A stretch of 5,274 nucleotides of DNA from Holosporaceae bacterium (GCA_031265715.1 JAISCG010000078.1:1-5274), one strand, 5' to 3'; positions 1 through 5,274 are shown, counted from the stretch's first letter. Numbers and translations: made by a program. The notes: generated from the letters alone by a model not told the origin.

Positions 1-269
1 TGAGCATAACCCTGGAAATGTTCGGAGCCGAATTTTTTAGAATGGCGAACGAGGTCGGAGTCAATCCGGAAATTTTGCACAGAATAATCGCACTCGCATC
101 GGGGACGCTGCACGCTCTCCCGCACAACGGAGCGTTTATGTCGATGCTGGCGATCTGCGGTCTGACGCACAGAGACTCCTACAAGGATTTATTTGTCGTA
201 TGTCTGTGCGGATCAACCGTTGCGGTTGTTTTGGCCATCGTCCTCAACATGATGTTCGGAACGTTTTAA
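1..269 (+). CDS. GntP-family permease, C-terminal fragment
   Basis: This is the last 88 residues of an inner-membrane transporter whose start lies left of the window; the frame is open from base 3 to the TAA at 267-269. The stretch around VNPEILHRIIALASGTLHAL, followed by PHNGA, then CGLTHRDSYKDLF, matches from memory the conserved C-terminal end of GntP-type proton symporters for gluconate and related organic acids (ALGVNPE.LHR..SIASG..DSLPHNGA..TLL...GLTH..SYKD.F). About 25 hydrophobic residues then form the final membrane helix (VVCLCGSTVAVVLAIVLNMM). The substrate cannot be read from this fragment; gluconate, another sugar acid or a short-chain acid are all possible. An ATG at 18 is internal to the conserved region and is not the true start. 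No clear hairpin terminator follows the stop; the next gene begins 52 bases later. Confidence 0.85.
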   Translation, partial: SITLEMFGAEFFRMANEVGVNPEILHRIIALASGTLHALPHNGAFMSMLAICGLTHRDSYKDLFVVCLCGSTVAVVLAIVLNMMFGTF

Positions 270-276
270 ACTTGAA

Positions 277-306
277 TAGACAATATTTTTATAATATATA
301 TATAAT
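277..306 (+). promoter_or_regulatory. Candidate sigma-70 promoter for the exported-protein gene
   Basis: TAGACA (277-282, five of six matches to TTGACA) and a perfect TATAAT (301-306) are separated by 18 bases. A second TATAAT lies at 290-295 without a well-spaced -35. The surrounding bases are an alternating TA tract, so chance matches to the -10 are easy. Using the 301-306 box, transcription would start near 313, inside the ribosome-binding site at 311-316, so the mRNA would have an almost absent leader. That makes the upstream TATAAT, or readthrough from the permease gene, a real alternative. Confidence 0.35.
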
Positions 307-321
307 AATTAGGAGGTAATA

Positions 322-1119
322 ATGAAAAATATAACAAAAAGTGCAATGATATTGTGTTTTGCTTCTGCTTTACTCGGCGACGTAAAATCGATGATAAGTA
401 TTGATGGTTACATGGATTTGGGCTTTCGGAATCTTCGAAAGAATATACTCTTCCGGGATGGTCAATTGGAGAATGCCTTCCAAGGTTATCACGTGAAGGA
501 TATCCTATGGGGGTATCAGTGGGAAAATATCCTCCGGGGTCACAAACCGGAAATGTTGGATATTTTCCGTGGTTATGAAGATGCCTGCGCAGTAAGACAA
601 TCCTTTGTGGGACAACCCGAAAGTATAGAATTAGGTACTTTTTCAAGTGCCGACAGAGAGCAACTCATCGTAACACTGGTTGCTTTTTTAGACGCTGATA
701 AAGAGCGACGCACAGCGTTAGATACTATTTTAGAAAGTATTGTCAAATGTGACAGACGGTTCAGAATAGAAATAATATCTGCCTTTTTAAGAGATGTTTT
801 CGAAAATGATGAACAGAAAATAGCAATAACAGCTGCTTTTTTAGAGACCGAAACAATCATTTTTTTAAAAGACAGAAAATTCAAACACACATCAAACAAT
901 CCTTTTCATTCAGAAGATGTGGCATCAGTTGCTTGTTTTAAAGATTATGAAATACGAATGGCAGAAGCGGATAGAATAGTAGACAGAATAACAGCCAGAG
1001 TAGCAGAAGAAAGAGTTTGGGAAGAGAGAACCGCCGGTTTCTCGGGATGGATATCAAATCTTTTTGGGGGAAACTCAGGAGAACAGCGCCCGCGTCAGGG
1101 ATTGATGGATGACCAGTAG
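322..1119 (+). CDS. Putative exported protein with nonapeptide repeats, unknown function
   Basis: I do not recognise the family of this 265-residue protein. The ATG at 322 follows a perfect AGGAGG (311-316) at 5 bases. Residues 1-24 look like a Sec signal peptide: a lysine-containing start (MKNITK), then a hydrophobic run (AMILCFASALLG), with cleavage likely near residue 19-24. Residues 50-87 carry a short repeat of the form (N/D)(I/A)(L/F)xG(Y/H) spaced 9, 9 and 11 residues apart, with a weaker copy at 41-47. Residues 108-185 are predicted helical and contain three AFL motifs, VAFLDAD at 120-126, SAFLRDV at 153-159 and AAFLETE at 171-177. Residues 208-237 are charged and coiled-coil-like, followed by an amphipathic FSGWISNLFGG stretch (240-250) and a polar tail. 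It sits between a permease and a kinase-like exported protein. A secreted effector or periplasmic protein is possible; neither is shown. Confidence 0.75.
   Translation: MKNITKSAMILCFASALLGDVKSMISIDGYMDLGFRNLRKNILFRDGQLENAFQGYHVKDILWGYQWENILRGHKPEMLDIFRGYEDACAVRQSFVGQPESIELGTFSSADREQLIVTLVAFLDADKERRTALDTILESIVKCDRRFRIEIISAFLRDVFENDEQKIAITAAFLETETIIFLKDRKFKHTSNNPFHSEDVASVACFKDYEIRMAEADRIVDRITARVAEERVWEERTAGFSGWISNLFGGNSGEQRPRQGLMDDQ
423..568. repeat. Cluster of inverted repeats inside the exported-protein gene
   Basis: Four consecutive potential stem-loops lie within coding sequence. First, CTTTCG (423-428) pairs with CGAAAG (436-441). Second, TTGGA (466-470) pairs with TCCAA (479-483). Third, GATATCC (499-505) pairs with GGGTATC (511-517), allowing one G-U pair. 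Fourth and strongest, GGAAAATATCC plus TCCGG (522-537) pairs with CCGGA (547-551) and GGATATTTTCC (558-568), giving 16 base pairs interrupted only by a six-base bulge (552-557), around a 9-base loop. A 10-bp perfect palindrome (AGGATATCCT) is at 497-506. The arrangement resembles protein-coding palindromic elements such as those of Rickettsia, but I cannot assign a known family. Confidence 0.6.
469..582 (+). repeat. 27-bp tandem coding repeat (four nonapeptide units)
   Basis: Units 469-495, 496-522, 523-549 and 556-582 encode ENAFQGYHV, KDILWGYQW, ENILRGHKP and LDIFRGYED. A six-base (two-codon) insertion separates the third from the fourth unit. The conserved core is Asn/Asp, a small or aliphatic residue, Leu/Phe, any residue, Gly, then Tyr/His. 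DNA identity between units is modest, so this is an old or selected repeat rather than a recent duplication. A degenerate earlier copy (KNILFRDG) sits at residues 40-47. Confidence 0.7.
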
Positions 1120-1188
1120 GTTACATTGAGCCGAATGCCGACAGACGATTCCGATGTTACCACCCATCTCATTTAATCGAGCGTTTCA

Positions 1189-1287
1189 TCGCGTCATTGC
1201 AAGGAGCAACGCGACGTGGCAATCCGGATTTTAAATTTGCTTAAATTTGAGCTCTGGATTGCTTCGCTTTCGCTCGCAATGACGCGA
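1189..1287. repeat. Interspersed palindromic repeat (CGTCATTGC type)
   Basis: The ends are a perfect 12-bp inverted repeat, TCGCGTCATTGC (1189-1200) and GCAATGACGCGA (1276-1287). An inner pair, GCAATCC (1219-1225) and GGATTGC (1256-1262), continues the symmetry. Between the arms the left side reads AAGGAGCAACGCGACGTG and the right side TTCGCTTTCGCTC, so the left arm is 5 bases longer and the central stem is imperfect. The loop holds a near-perfect direct repeat TTAAATTTGC/TTAAATTTGA (1231-1250). From general knowledge, elements with CGTCATTGC-GAGGAGC arms and GGATTGC-TTCGC-GCAATGACG arms occur in many copies in diverse bacterial genomes, including intracellular alphaproteobacteria. It is short and non-coding, so it behaves like a miniature palindromic or MITE-like element; the copy number in this genome cannot be seen here. 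Confidence 0.8.
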
Positions 1288-1357
1288 AAATGTTACCATA
1301 AATACTGAAGAAGACGATTTAAAGGAAAATTGAGACGGGTAGTAAGATTTTTTTGAG

Positions 1358-1378
1358 AAGAGCTTGCATATAGCTCTT
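1358..1378 (+). other. Small hairpin upstream of the kinase-like gene
   Basis: AAGAGCT (1358-1364) and AGCTCTT (1372-1378) form a perfect 7-bp stem with a 7-base loop. The bases after it (GTTATTTCG) are not a convincing T-tract, so it is at best a weak terminator. Alternatively it is a protein-binding site, because its right arm touches the possible -35 box at 1377-1382. Confidence 0.35.
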
Positions 1379-1405
1379 GTTATTTCGCTAAAATGATAAT
1401 ATATT
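1377..1405 (+). promoter_or_regulatory. Tentative promoter of the kinase-like gene
   Basis: TTGTTA (1377-1382, four of six to consensus) and TATATT (1400-1405, five of six) are 17 bases apart, predicting a transcript start near 1412 and a leader of about 45 bases. The predicted start falls in the palindrome ATAACGTTAT (1407-1416), which could be an operator. The stretch is very AT-rich, so other pairs of boxes are possible and the call is weak. Confidence 0.3.
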
Positions 1406-1440
1406 TATAACGTTATTTATTTGAATATTTTTGCTAAATT

Positions 1441-1452
1441 AAGGAAGGGGAG
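1441..1452 (+). promoter_or_regulatory. Ribosome-binding site that decides the start at 1457
   Basis: A purine-rich AAGGAAGGGGAG ends 4 bases before the ATG at 1457, and its AAGGAAGG core (1441-1448) is 8 bases away. The frame is open further upstream to a TTG at 1421, but that codon lacks a comparable site and would put twelve polar, charged residues before the signal peptide. The ATG at 1457 is therefore preferred. Confidence 0.75.
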
Positions 1453-1456
1453 TAAA

Positions 1457-2662
1457 ATGAAAAAAGTATCGTTGTTTTTTTTATCGGTCTTTTCGTGTTC
1501 GGTTGTCGCAATTAATGCGTTCGGAACGCTTCGCAACGTAACACTTGGTGAAGCCGGGGAATTTTATACGCTTTGCACTGGGAAAACTACTGATGATTGC
1601 GGAGAATTACGGGAATGTGAGTCTGAAAGGTCCAATACAGCCGGCATTACGGATCCGCAAATATTTCGCTTCGACGACTATGTTGTAAAGATATCGACAA
1701 AAAGAGCACCTACAGAGATTGAAGGAACTCGAAGAGCTTTACATCAGCTGACCGGTAAAACAAAACTTGATAATTTTTCGATTTTTGTGGCATCCAAAGT
1801 AGCAATTTTTGCGGAAGGAGAAGAATTGAGACCTCAGGACATTTTCGAATTCGACACGAGTCTTATCAGAGGACAATCTGTTCTTCAGTTAATGCCAATG
1901 GCACAGGGCGAAAGACTTCACAGTTTTTTAACTCACAATTTTTCGGAACTTGTTTTTGCGCAATTAGGTCTTGCGATCGGCAGTATGAATGCCATGGGTC
2001 TGCATAACAATGATTTGCATGGCCATAACATTATTGTTAGCACTGTTGACCCGGAAAAGCCTACTATTTCATTTATTGATTTTGAAAGGGCAAAATGCTC
2101 AATCGAAAGAAGTAATTTTGAATTTTCGTCAGATTGTGCAAAAACATTTAGGGATGTACTTCGTTGGTACTTTTTCCTCCCTATTTTGGCCAATCCATCT
2201 GCGTTTGATGTGAAAAACTGTATGGTTGGAAGATGCTTGAAATCATTTTTAACAAATTATTGTAAGGCAGTGCCCGAAGTATCGTTGCGTGGTCTGATAG
2301 ATGCGCAGACATACACAGGTGGATTTCTGGATTATTTTTGTCAAAAGGAAAATTTTAATCGCTGGAATGATGTGGAATTCGTTGATCAACGCATGCTTGC
2401 AACCTGTAAAATGCTGGCCGAATTTCGCGAGTGCATCCAAAAAAAAGATCTGATACCTTGCGATATGTTTGACCTTATCCGAAATTTAGCATCAGGAGAA
2501 GAATATGATGAACCGGTGTACTATTCTCATACAATTAGAGATTTACTTTCAGCAATGTTTTTCAAATTTACACCAGATAACATATTCAGATTCCTGGATA
2601 CACTTGGAATTTCCAAGGAAAAAGAATGGGTGGGGTACATTCCGACAATAATGGGTATTTAA
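1457..2662 (+). CDS. Exported protein-kinase/phosphotransferase-fold protein
   Basis: This 401-residue protein starts with a classic Sec signal peptide (MKKVSLFFLSVFSCSVVAINA, cleavage likely at 18-21). The mature part shows kinase-fold landmarks in the right order: a beta-3 strand lysine in DYVVKIS (Lys78), a likely helix-C glutamate in TEIEGTRRAL (Glu89, or Glu87), a hinge-like VLQLMPMAQGERLHSFL (142-158), the catalytic loop HNNDLHGHNIIV (183-194) with Asp186 and Asn191 spaced as in HxDxxxxN, and the metal-binding strand FIDFE (206-210) with Asp208 in the place of DFG. The DLHxxN form is closer to APH, UbiB or lipopolysaccharide-kinase relatives than to canonical Ser/Thr kinases. No glycine-rich loop is seen before Lys78. 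Residues 215-401 are helical, with many cysteines, and match nothing I recognise. Substrate is unknown. Host-directed kinase effector is a reasonable guess; a pseudokinase is the alternative. It is separated from glyQ by 135 bases, so probably transcribed separately. Confidence 0.72.
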   Translation: MKKVSLFFLSVFSCSVVAINAFGTLRNVTLGEAGEFYTLCTGKTTDDCGELRECESERSNTAGITDPQIFRFDDYVVKISTKRAPTEIEGTRRALHQLTGKTKLDNFSIFVASKVAIFAEGEELRPQDIFEFDTSLIRGQSVLQLMPMAQGERLHSFLTHNFSELVFAQLGLAIGSMNAMGLHNNDLHGHNIIVSTVDPEKPTISFIDFERAKCSIERSNFEFSSDCAKTFRDVLRWYFFLPILANPSAFDVKNCMVGRCLKSFLTNYCKAVPEVSLRGLIDAQTYTGGFLDYFCQKENFNRWNDVEFVDQRMLATCKMLAEFRECIQKKDLIPCDMFDLIRNLASGEEYDEPVYYSHTIRDLLSAMFFKFTPDNIFRFLDTLGISKEKEWVGYIPTIMGI

Positions 2663-2665
2663 TTC

Positions 2666-2719
2666 TTCGGGTTTGCGAATGCGGGCACTGCCGGCAGTGT
2701 CCGGATGGCCCTACCCGGA
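2666..2719 (+). other. GC-rich structured block between the kinase-like gene and glyQ
   Basis: A perfect 14-bp palindrome CACTGCCGGCAGTG (2686-2699) extends outward to 2682-2703 with a single G-T mismatch (2685/2700). An outer stem, TTCGGGT (2666-2672) with ACCCGGA (2713-2719), allowing one G-U pair, encloses it. Alternatively TCCGG (2700-2704) can pair with CCGGA (2715-2719), which would compete with both. The block is much richer in GC than its flanks. It begins 4 bases after the kinase-like stop, so it may be a terminator, but no T-tract follows. It could also be a glyQS leader structure or another small interspersed repeat. The T-box signature expected in Gram-positive glyQS leaders is absent. 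Confidence 0.5.
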
Positions 2720-2797
2720 TTTCGTGCAATCGTAAAAAAATGATTACGACCGTATTGAGTTTTATGTTAATGTACGACAACGAAATTTGGAGGAAGC

Positions 2798-3658
2798 ATG
2801 ATAAGCTTTCAGGATATAATTTTTGCACTGCAAAAATATTGGGGAGATTACGGATGCGCGATCCTGCAACCCTACGATATGGAAGTCGGAGCGGGAACAT
2901 TCAGTCCTCATACATTTCTGCGGGCTCTCGGCAGGAAAAATTGGCGAGCTGCGTATGTTCAACCGTCGCGTCGTCCCGCAGACGGTCGCTACGGCGAAAA
3001 TCCCAATCGTGTGCAGAAACATCACCAATTTCAGGTAGTTATAAAACCCTCGCCGGATGATATCCAGGACATTTATTTGAAGAGTTTGGAAACGGTCGGT
3101 ATCGATTGCAAACTTCATGACATAAGATTTGTCGAAGACGACTGGGAAAGCCCGACCCTGGGCGCGGCCGGACTCGGATGGGAAGTGTGGTGCGATGGAA
3201 TGGAAATCACGCAATTTACGTATTTTCAGCAGGTCGGCGGAATTGCGTGCAGTCCCGTTACCGTCGAATTGACCTACGGATTGGAAAGACTGGCCATGTT
3301 CCTGCAATCAGTCGACAACGTCTATAATTTAAATTGGAACGGAAAAGAAGGCTCGGAAAGAATTTCCTACGGAGACGTTTGCCTGCAGCAGGAGGTCGAA
3401 TTTTCGAAATATTCGTTTGAGTTTGCAGACGTCGAAAAACTCAAACAACATTTTACGGACGCGGAATCGGAATGTAATCGATTGGTCGAATCGGGACTAG
3501 CTCTTCCTGCCTACGATCAATGCATAAAAGCAAGTCATTTGTTTAATTTGATGGACGCCCGCAGATCCCTGAGCGTCGCCGAAAGAGTGGACAGAATTTC
3601 ACGGGTGCGCGCTCTGGCGAAACTGTGCTGCGAAGTTCAAGCGAGGAATCATGAGTAA
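2798..3658 (+). CDS. glyQ: Glycine--tRNA ligase alpha subunit
   Basis: GlyQ is the catalytic subunit of the bacterial alpha2-beta2 glycyl-tRNA synthetase, a cytoplasmic class II enzyme that makes glycyl-adenylate from glycine and ATP and charges tRNA-Gly together with GlyS. The 286 residues are close to the usual length (about 300) and cover the family end to end. Recognisable blocks are the N-terminal FQDIIFALQKYWGDYGCAILQPYD (residues 4-27), GAGTFSPHTFLRALG (31-45), the motif 2 region YVQPSRRPADGRYGENPNR (53-71) with HHQFQVVIKPSP after it, EDDWESPTLGAAGLGWEVW (113-131), GMEITQFTYFQQVGG (134-148) and motif 3 TYGLERLAMFLQ (159-170). The C-terminal MDARRSLSVAERVDRISRVR is also typical. GGAGG at 2789-2793 lies 4 bases before the ATG. 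Its last 8 bases overlap glyS. No clear promoter is visible in the preceding gap. Confidence 0.98.
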   Translation: MISFQDIIFALQKYWGDYGCAILQPYDMEVGAGTFSPHTFLRALGRKNWRAAYVQPSRRPADGRYGENPNRVQKHHQFQVVIKPSPDDIQDIYLKSLETVGIDCKLHDIRFVEDDWESPTLGAAGLGWEVWCDGMEITQFTYFQQVGGIACSPVTVELTYGLERLAMFLQSVDNVYNLNWNGKEGSERISYGDVCLQQEVEFSKYSFEFADVEKLKQHFTDAESECNRLVESGLALPAYDQCIKASHLFNLMDARRSLSVAERVDRISRVRALAKLCCEVQARNHE

Positions 3659-5274
3659 TTTTTTATTGGAATTAATGGTGGAAGAAATTCCTTCGAGAAT
3701 GCAGAAAGCGGCAATTTTTGATTTCGAAAAATTAATAACCGAAGAATTGAAAAAATTGCACATTGCGTATTCGAATGTGCGTTCCCACATCTCTCCGCGA
3801 CGAATATTTTTTTCCGCCGAACTGAGTCGAACATCGGAAGCTTTTGTTGAGGAAAAGAAAGGGCCGCAGGTCACGTCCGGCGCAGACACAATCGAAAAAT
3901 TTCTGAAAGCCAACAATGTTTCGATCGCCGATTGCATCGAAAAAGAAATCGACAGAAAAAAATTCATCTTTATTCGAACGGAGTACGATGCGAAAAACAC
4001 CTTCGAGCTTCTCGACAGGGTCGTTAAAACCTCCGTGGAAAAAATGCAGTGGGAAAAATCCATGCGCTGGGGGAATCATCAATTTTATTTCGTGAGACCT
4101 CTGCGGAACGTCATGGCGATTTTTGATAAAAAGCCTTTGAAAATAAAATTTGATAAAATAAACCTGGAATCCGTTGATCACACCTTCGGGCATCGTTTTC
4201 TTTCGCCGCAGAAAGTCGTCGTCGAAGACTCGGCCGAATATCTCAAAAAAATGAAAGACGCTTTTGTGATTGTCAGTGCCGATGAAAGAAAGCAAATTAT
4301 TCTGGATGAATTCAGAAAAATAGAGGCACAAAAACATATCTCCATTGAAGTTGATGAAAAATTGCTGGAAGAAGTTGTCGGCCTCAGCGAATATCCGGTG
4401 GTTCTGCTCGGAAAAATTCCGGAAAAATTCATGAAACTTCCGGAAGAAGCCGTAACCACTCCGATACGGGTGCATCAAAGATATTTCCCCACAAGAATTG
4501 ACGGAAAATTAGCTCCCTATTTCGTTTTTGTCGCCAACAATGTTGCCGAAGACGGCGGAAAAACCATAATTGAGGGAAACGAGAGAGTATTGAATGCGCG
4601 CCTTTCGGACGCTCTCTTTTTCTTCGAAACGGATCTGCAAAAACCTCTGGAATCGCATCTGGAGAATCTGAAAAAAATTGTATTTAACGACAGGCTCGGG
4701 ACCGTTTTTGATCGGGTGGGTCGCGTGGTGAGTATATGTGATTATTTGTGTGACGCCCTGGGGGTAAACGACACTCAGCTTCTGAGAAGAGCTTCGATTC
4801 TTGCAAAGTGCGATCTGTCCACCAACATGGTCTGCGAATTCACGGAATTGCAGGGAGTCATGGGGGCGCACTACGCAAAAATTCAGGGGGAAAATTTTGA
4901 GGTATGCGATGCGATCCGCGATCAGTATCGTCCGACGCACGAGATTACGAGTCGTCTGAGCGTGCTGCTTTCTTTGGCCGATAAAATCGAGCTTATCACG
5001 AGTTTTTTTGCCATAGGAAAGGAGCCGACCGGGTCCAAGGATCCGTTTGCGCTGCGCCGCGCCGCCATCGGAATTTTAAAAATCGTCGAAAATTTCCGAT
5101 TTAATTTTGATCTAAAAAAACTTATTCTTCTCGCTTTTGAGCAGCTTCCGGTTCCGAATCTGAAAGCCGACACGGTTGATCGGGTTTACGGCTTTATTTT
5201 TGATCGTCTGAAAGTCGTGCTGAAGGAGTCGGGAATTCAACACAATGTCGTAAATGCAATGACGGCGACGGATC
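3651..5274 (+). CDS. glyS: Glycine--tRNA ligase beta subunit, C-terminus cut by window
   Basis: GlyS is the large beta subunit that pairs with GlyQ and mainly binds tRNA-Gly. The ATG at 3651 overlaps the glyQ stop by 8 bases, with GAGGA (3643-3647) just upstream, so translation is probably coupled, giving balanced subunits. The frame stays open for 541 codons to the window edge; the family is usually near 690 residues, so roughly the last fifth, including the anticodon-binding end, is missing. Family blocks in order are FLLELMVEEIPSRM (4-17), KKGPQV (69-74), KMQWEKSMRWG (131-141), FVRPLRN (147-153), TFGHRFLSP (178-186), EEVVGLSEYPVVLLG (240-254), VHQRYFPT (274-281), IIEGNERVLNARLSDALFFF (306-325), LGTVFDRVGR (349-358), an HD-like AKCDLSTNMVCEFTELQGVMG (385-405) and LADKIELIT (442-450), and PTGSKDPFALRRAAIGILKI (459-478). 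No frameshift or missing block is seen. Confidence 0.97.
   Translation, partial: MSNFLLELMVEEIPSRMQKAAIFDFEKLITEELKKLHIAYSNVRSHISPRRIFFSAELSRTSEAFVEEKKGPQVTSGADTIEKFLKANNVSIADCIEKEIDRKKFIFIRTEYDAKNTFELLDRVVKTSVEKMQWEKSMRWGNHQFYFVRPLRNVMAIFDKKPLKIKFDKINLESVDHTFGHRFLSPQKVVVEDSAEYLKKMKDAFVIVSADERKQIILDEFRKIEAQKHISIEVDEKLLEEVVGLSEYPVVLLGKIPEKFMKLPEEAVTTPIRVHQRYFPTRIDGKLAPYFVFVANNVAEDGGKTIIEGNERVLNARLSDALFFFETDLQKPLESHLENLKKIVFNDRLGTVFDRVGRVVSICDYLCDALGVNDTQLLRRASILAKCDLSTNMVCEFTELQGVMGAHYAKIQGENFEVCDAIRDQYRPTHEITSRLSVLLSLADKIELITSFFAIGKEPTGSKDPFALRRAAIGILKIVENFRFNFDLKKLILLAFEQLPVPNLKADTVDRVYGFIFDRLKVVLKESGIQHNVVNAMTATD

Larger units (their letters stand above)
1120..1456. other. 337-bp intergenic region, no gene seen
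   Basis: No credible coding sequence is seen between the stop of the unknown exported protein and the start of the kinase-like gene. The stretch holds the palindromic interspersed repeat (1189-1287), then an increasingly AT-rich leader with a small hairpin, a possible promoter and a 10-bp palindrome ATAACGTTAT (1407-1416). Two short direct repeats bracket the interspersed repeat: ATGTTACCA at 1154-1162 and 1290-1298, and AGACGATT at 1143-1150 and 1312-1319. Bases 1120-1188 show nothing else. There is no clear T-tract terminator after the upstream gene; the large palindrome could serve to end transcription, but this is a guess. Confidence 0.7.

Noticed and set aside
469..582. CRISPR array
   Set aside because: Repeat units are degenerate, contiguous without spacers, in frame with a coding sequence and only 27 bp.
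266..646. Minus-strand open frame of 126 codons across the palindromic coding region
   Set aside because: It is the shadow of the well-supported plus-strand gene with signal peptide and perfect ribosome-binding site. Palindromic DNA tends to keep both strands open, and the peptide resembles nothing known.
1421..1456. TTG start at 1421 for the kinase-like protein
   Set aside because: It would add twelve polar and basic residues ahead of a perfect signal peptide and lacks a good ribosome-binding site; the ATG at 1457 has one.
2663..2797. T-box riboswitch ahead of glyQS
   Set aside because: T-box leaders control glycyl-tRNA synthetase genes in Gram-positives, but the AGGGTGGNACCGCG signature and a T-tract terminator are absent and the gap is too short for a full T-box.
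2626..3060. Plus-strand open frame bridging the kinase-like tail and glyQ
   Set aside because: It overlaps both neighbours in another frame, has no ribosome-binding site, and reads as random Ser/Arg-rich sequence across conserved glyQ.
3732..4478. Minus-strand open frame of 248 codons inside glyS
   Set aside because: It lies wholly antisense to a strongly conserved glyS. Its Phe-rich composition is what reverse-complemented Glu/Lys codons (GAA, AAA) produce.

Overview
The window looks like a piece of a moderately AT-rich bacterial chromosome. My best guess is an alphaproteobacterium living inside a host cell (Holosporales- or Rickettsiales-like). This is inference from three things: separate glyQ and glyS genes in the proteobacterial style, an interspersed palindromic repeat of the CGTCATTGC...GCAATGACG type, and two low-GC genes for exported proteins, one of them kinase-like. 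Nothing here fixes the genus. All genes found are on the + strand.

Layout. (1) 1-269: the C-terminal end of a GntP-type proton/organic-acid permease. (2) 322-1119: a 265-residue protein with a probable signal peptide and no recognised family. Its N-terminal third holds a nine-residue repeat that is written in strongly palindromic DNA. (3) 1120-1456: a 337-bp intergenic region with a 99-bp interspersed palindromic repeat (1189-1287), a small hairpin and a tentative promoter. (4) 1457-2662: a 401-residue exported protein with the core motifs of the protein-kinase/aminoglycoside-phosphotransferase fold (Lys78, HNNDLHGHN catalytic loop, IDFE metal-binding motif). (5) 2663-2797: a gap that begins with a compact GC-rich block able to fold into nested stems. 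(6) 2798-3658 and 3651-5274: glyQ and glyS, the alpha and beta subunits of the bacterial tetrameric glycyl-tRNA synthetase, overlapping by 8 nt. glyS runs off the right edge.

How they fit together. glyQ-glyS is a standard housekeeping operon and the permease is a standard transporter. The two exported-protein genes between them look like accessory cargo: both start with a signal peptide and are more AT-rich than the glyQS genes, and neither has an obvious metabolic partner. A kinase needs ATP, which the periplasm lacks, so an exported kinase-fold protein suggests action in a host cell or an activity that does not need ATP. The strongest leads are this kinase-like protein and the palindromic, repeat-coding insert in the gene before it, which recalls the protein-coding palindromic elements known from Rickettsia. 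No complete new multi-gene system can be demonstrated from this window.
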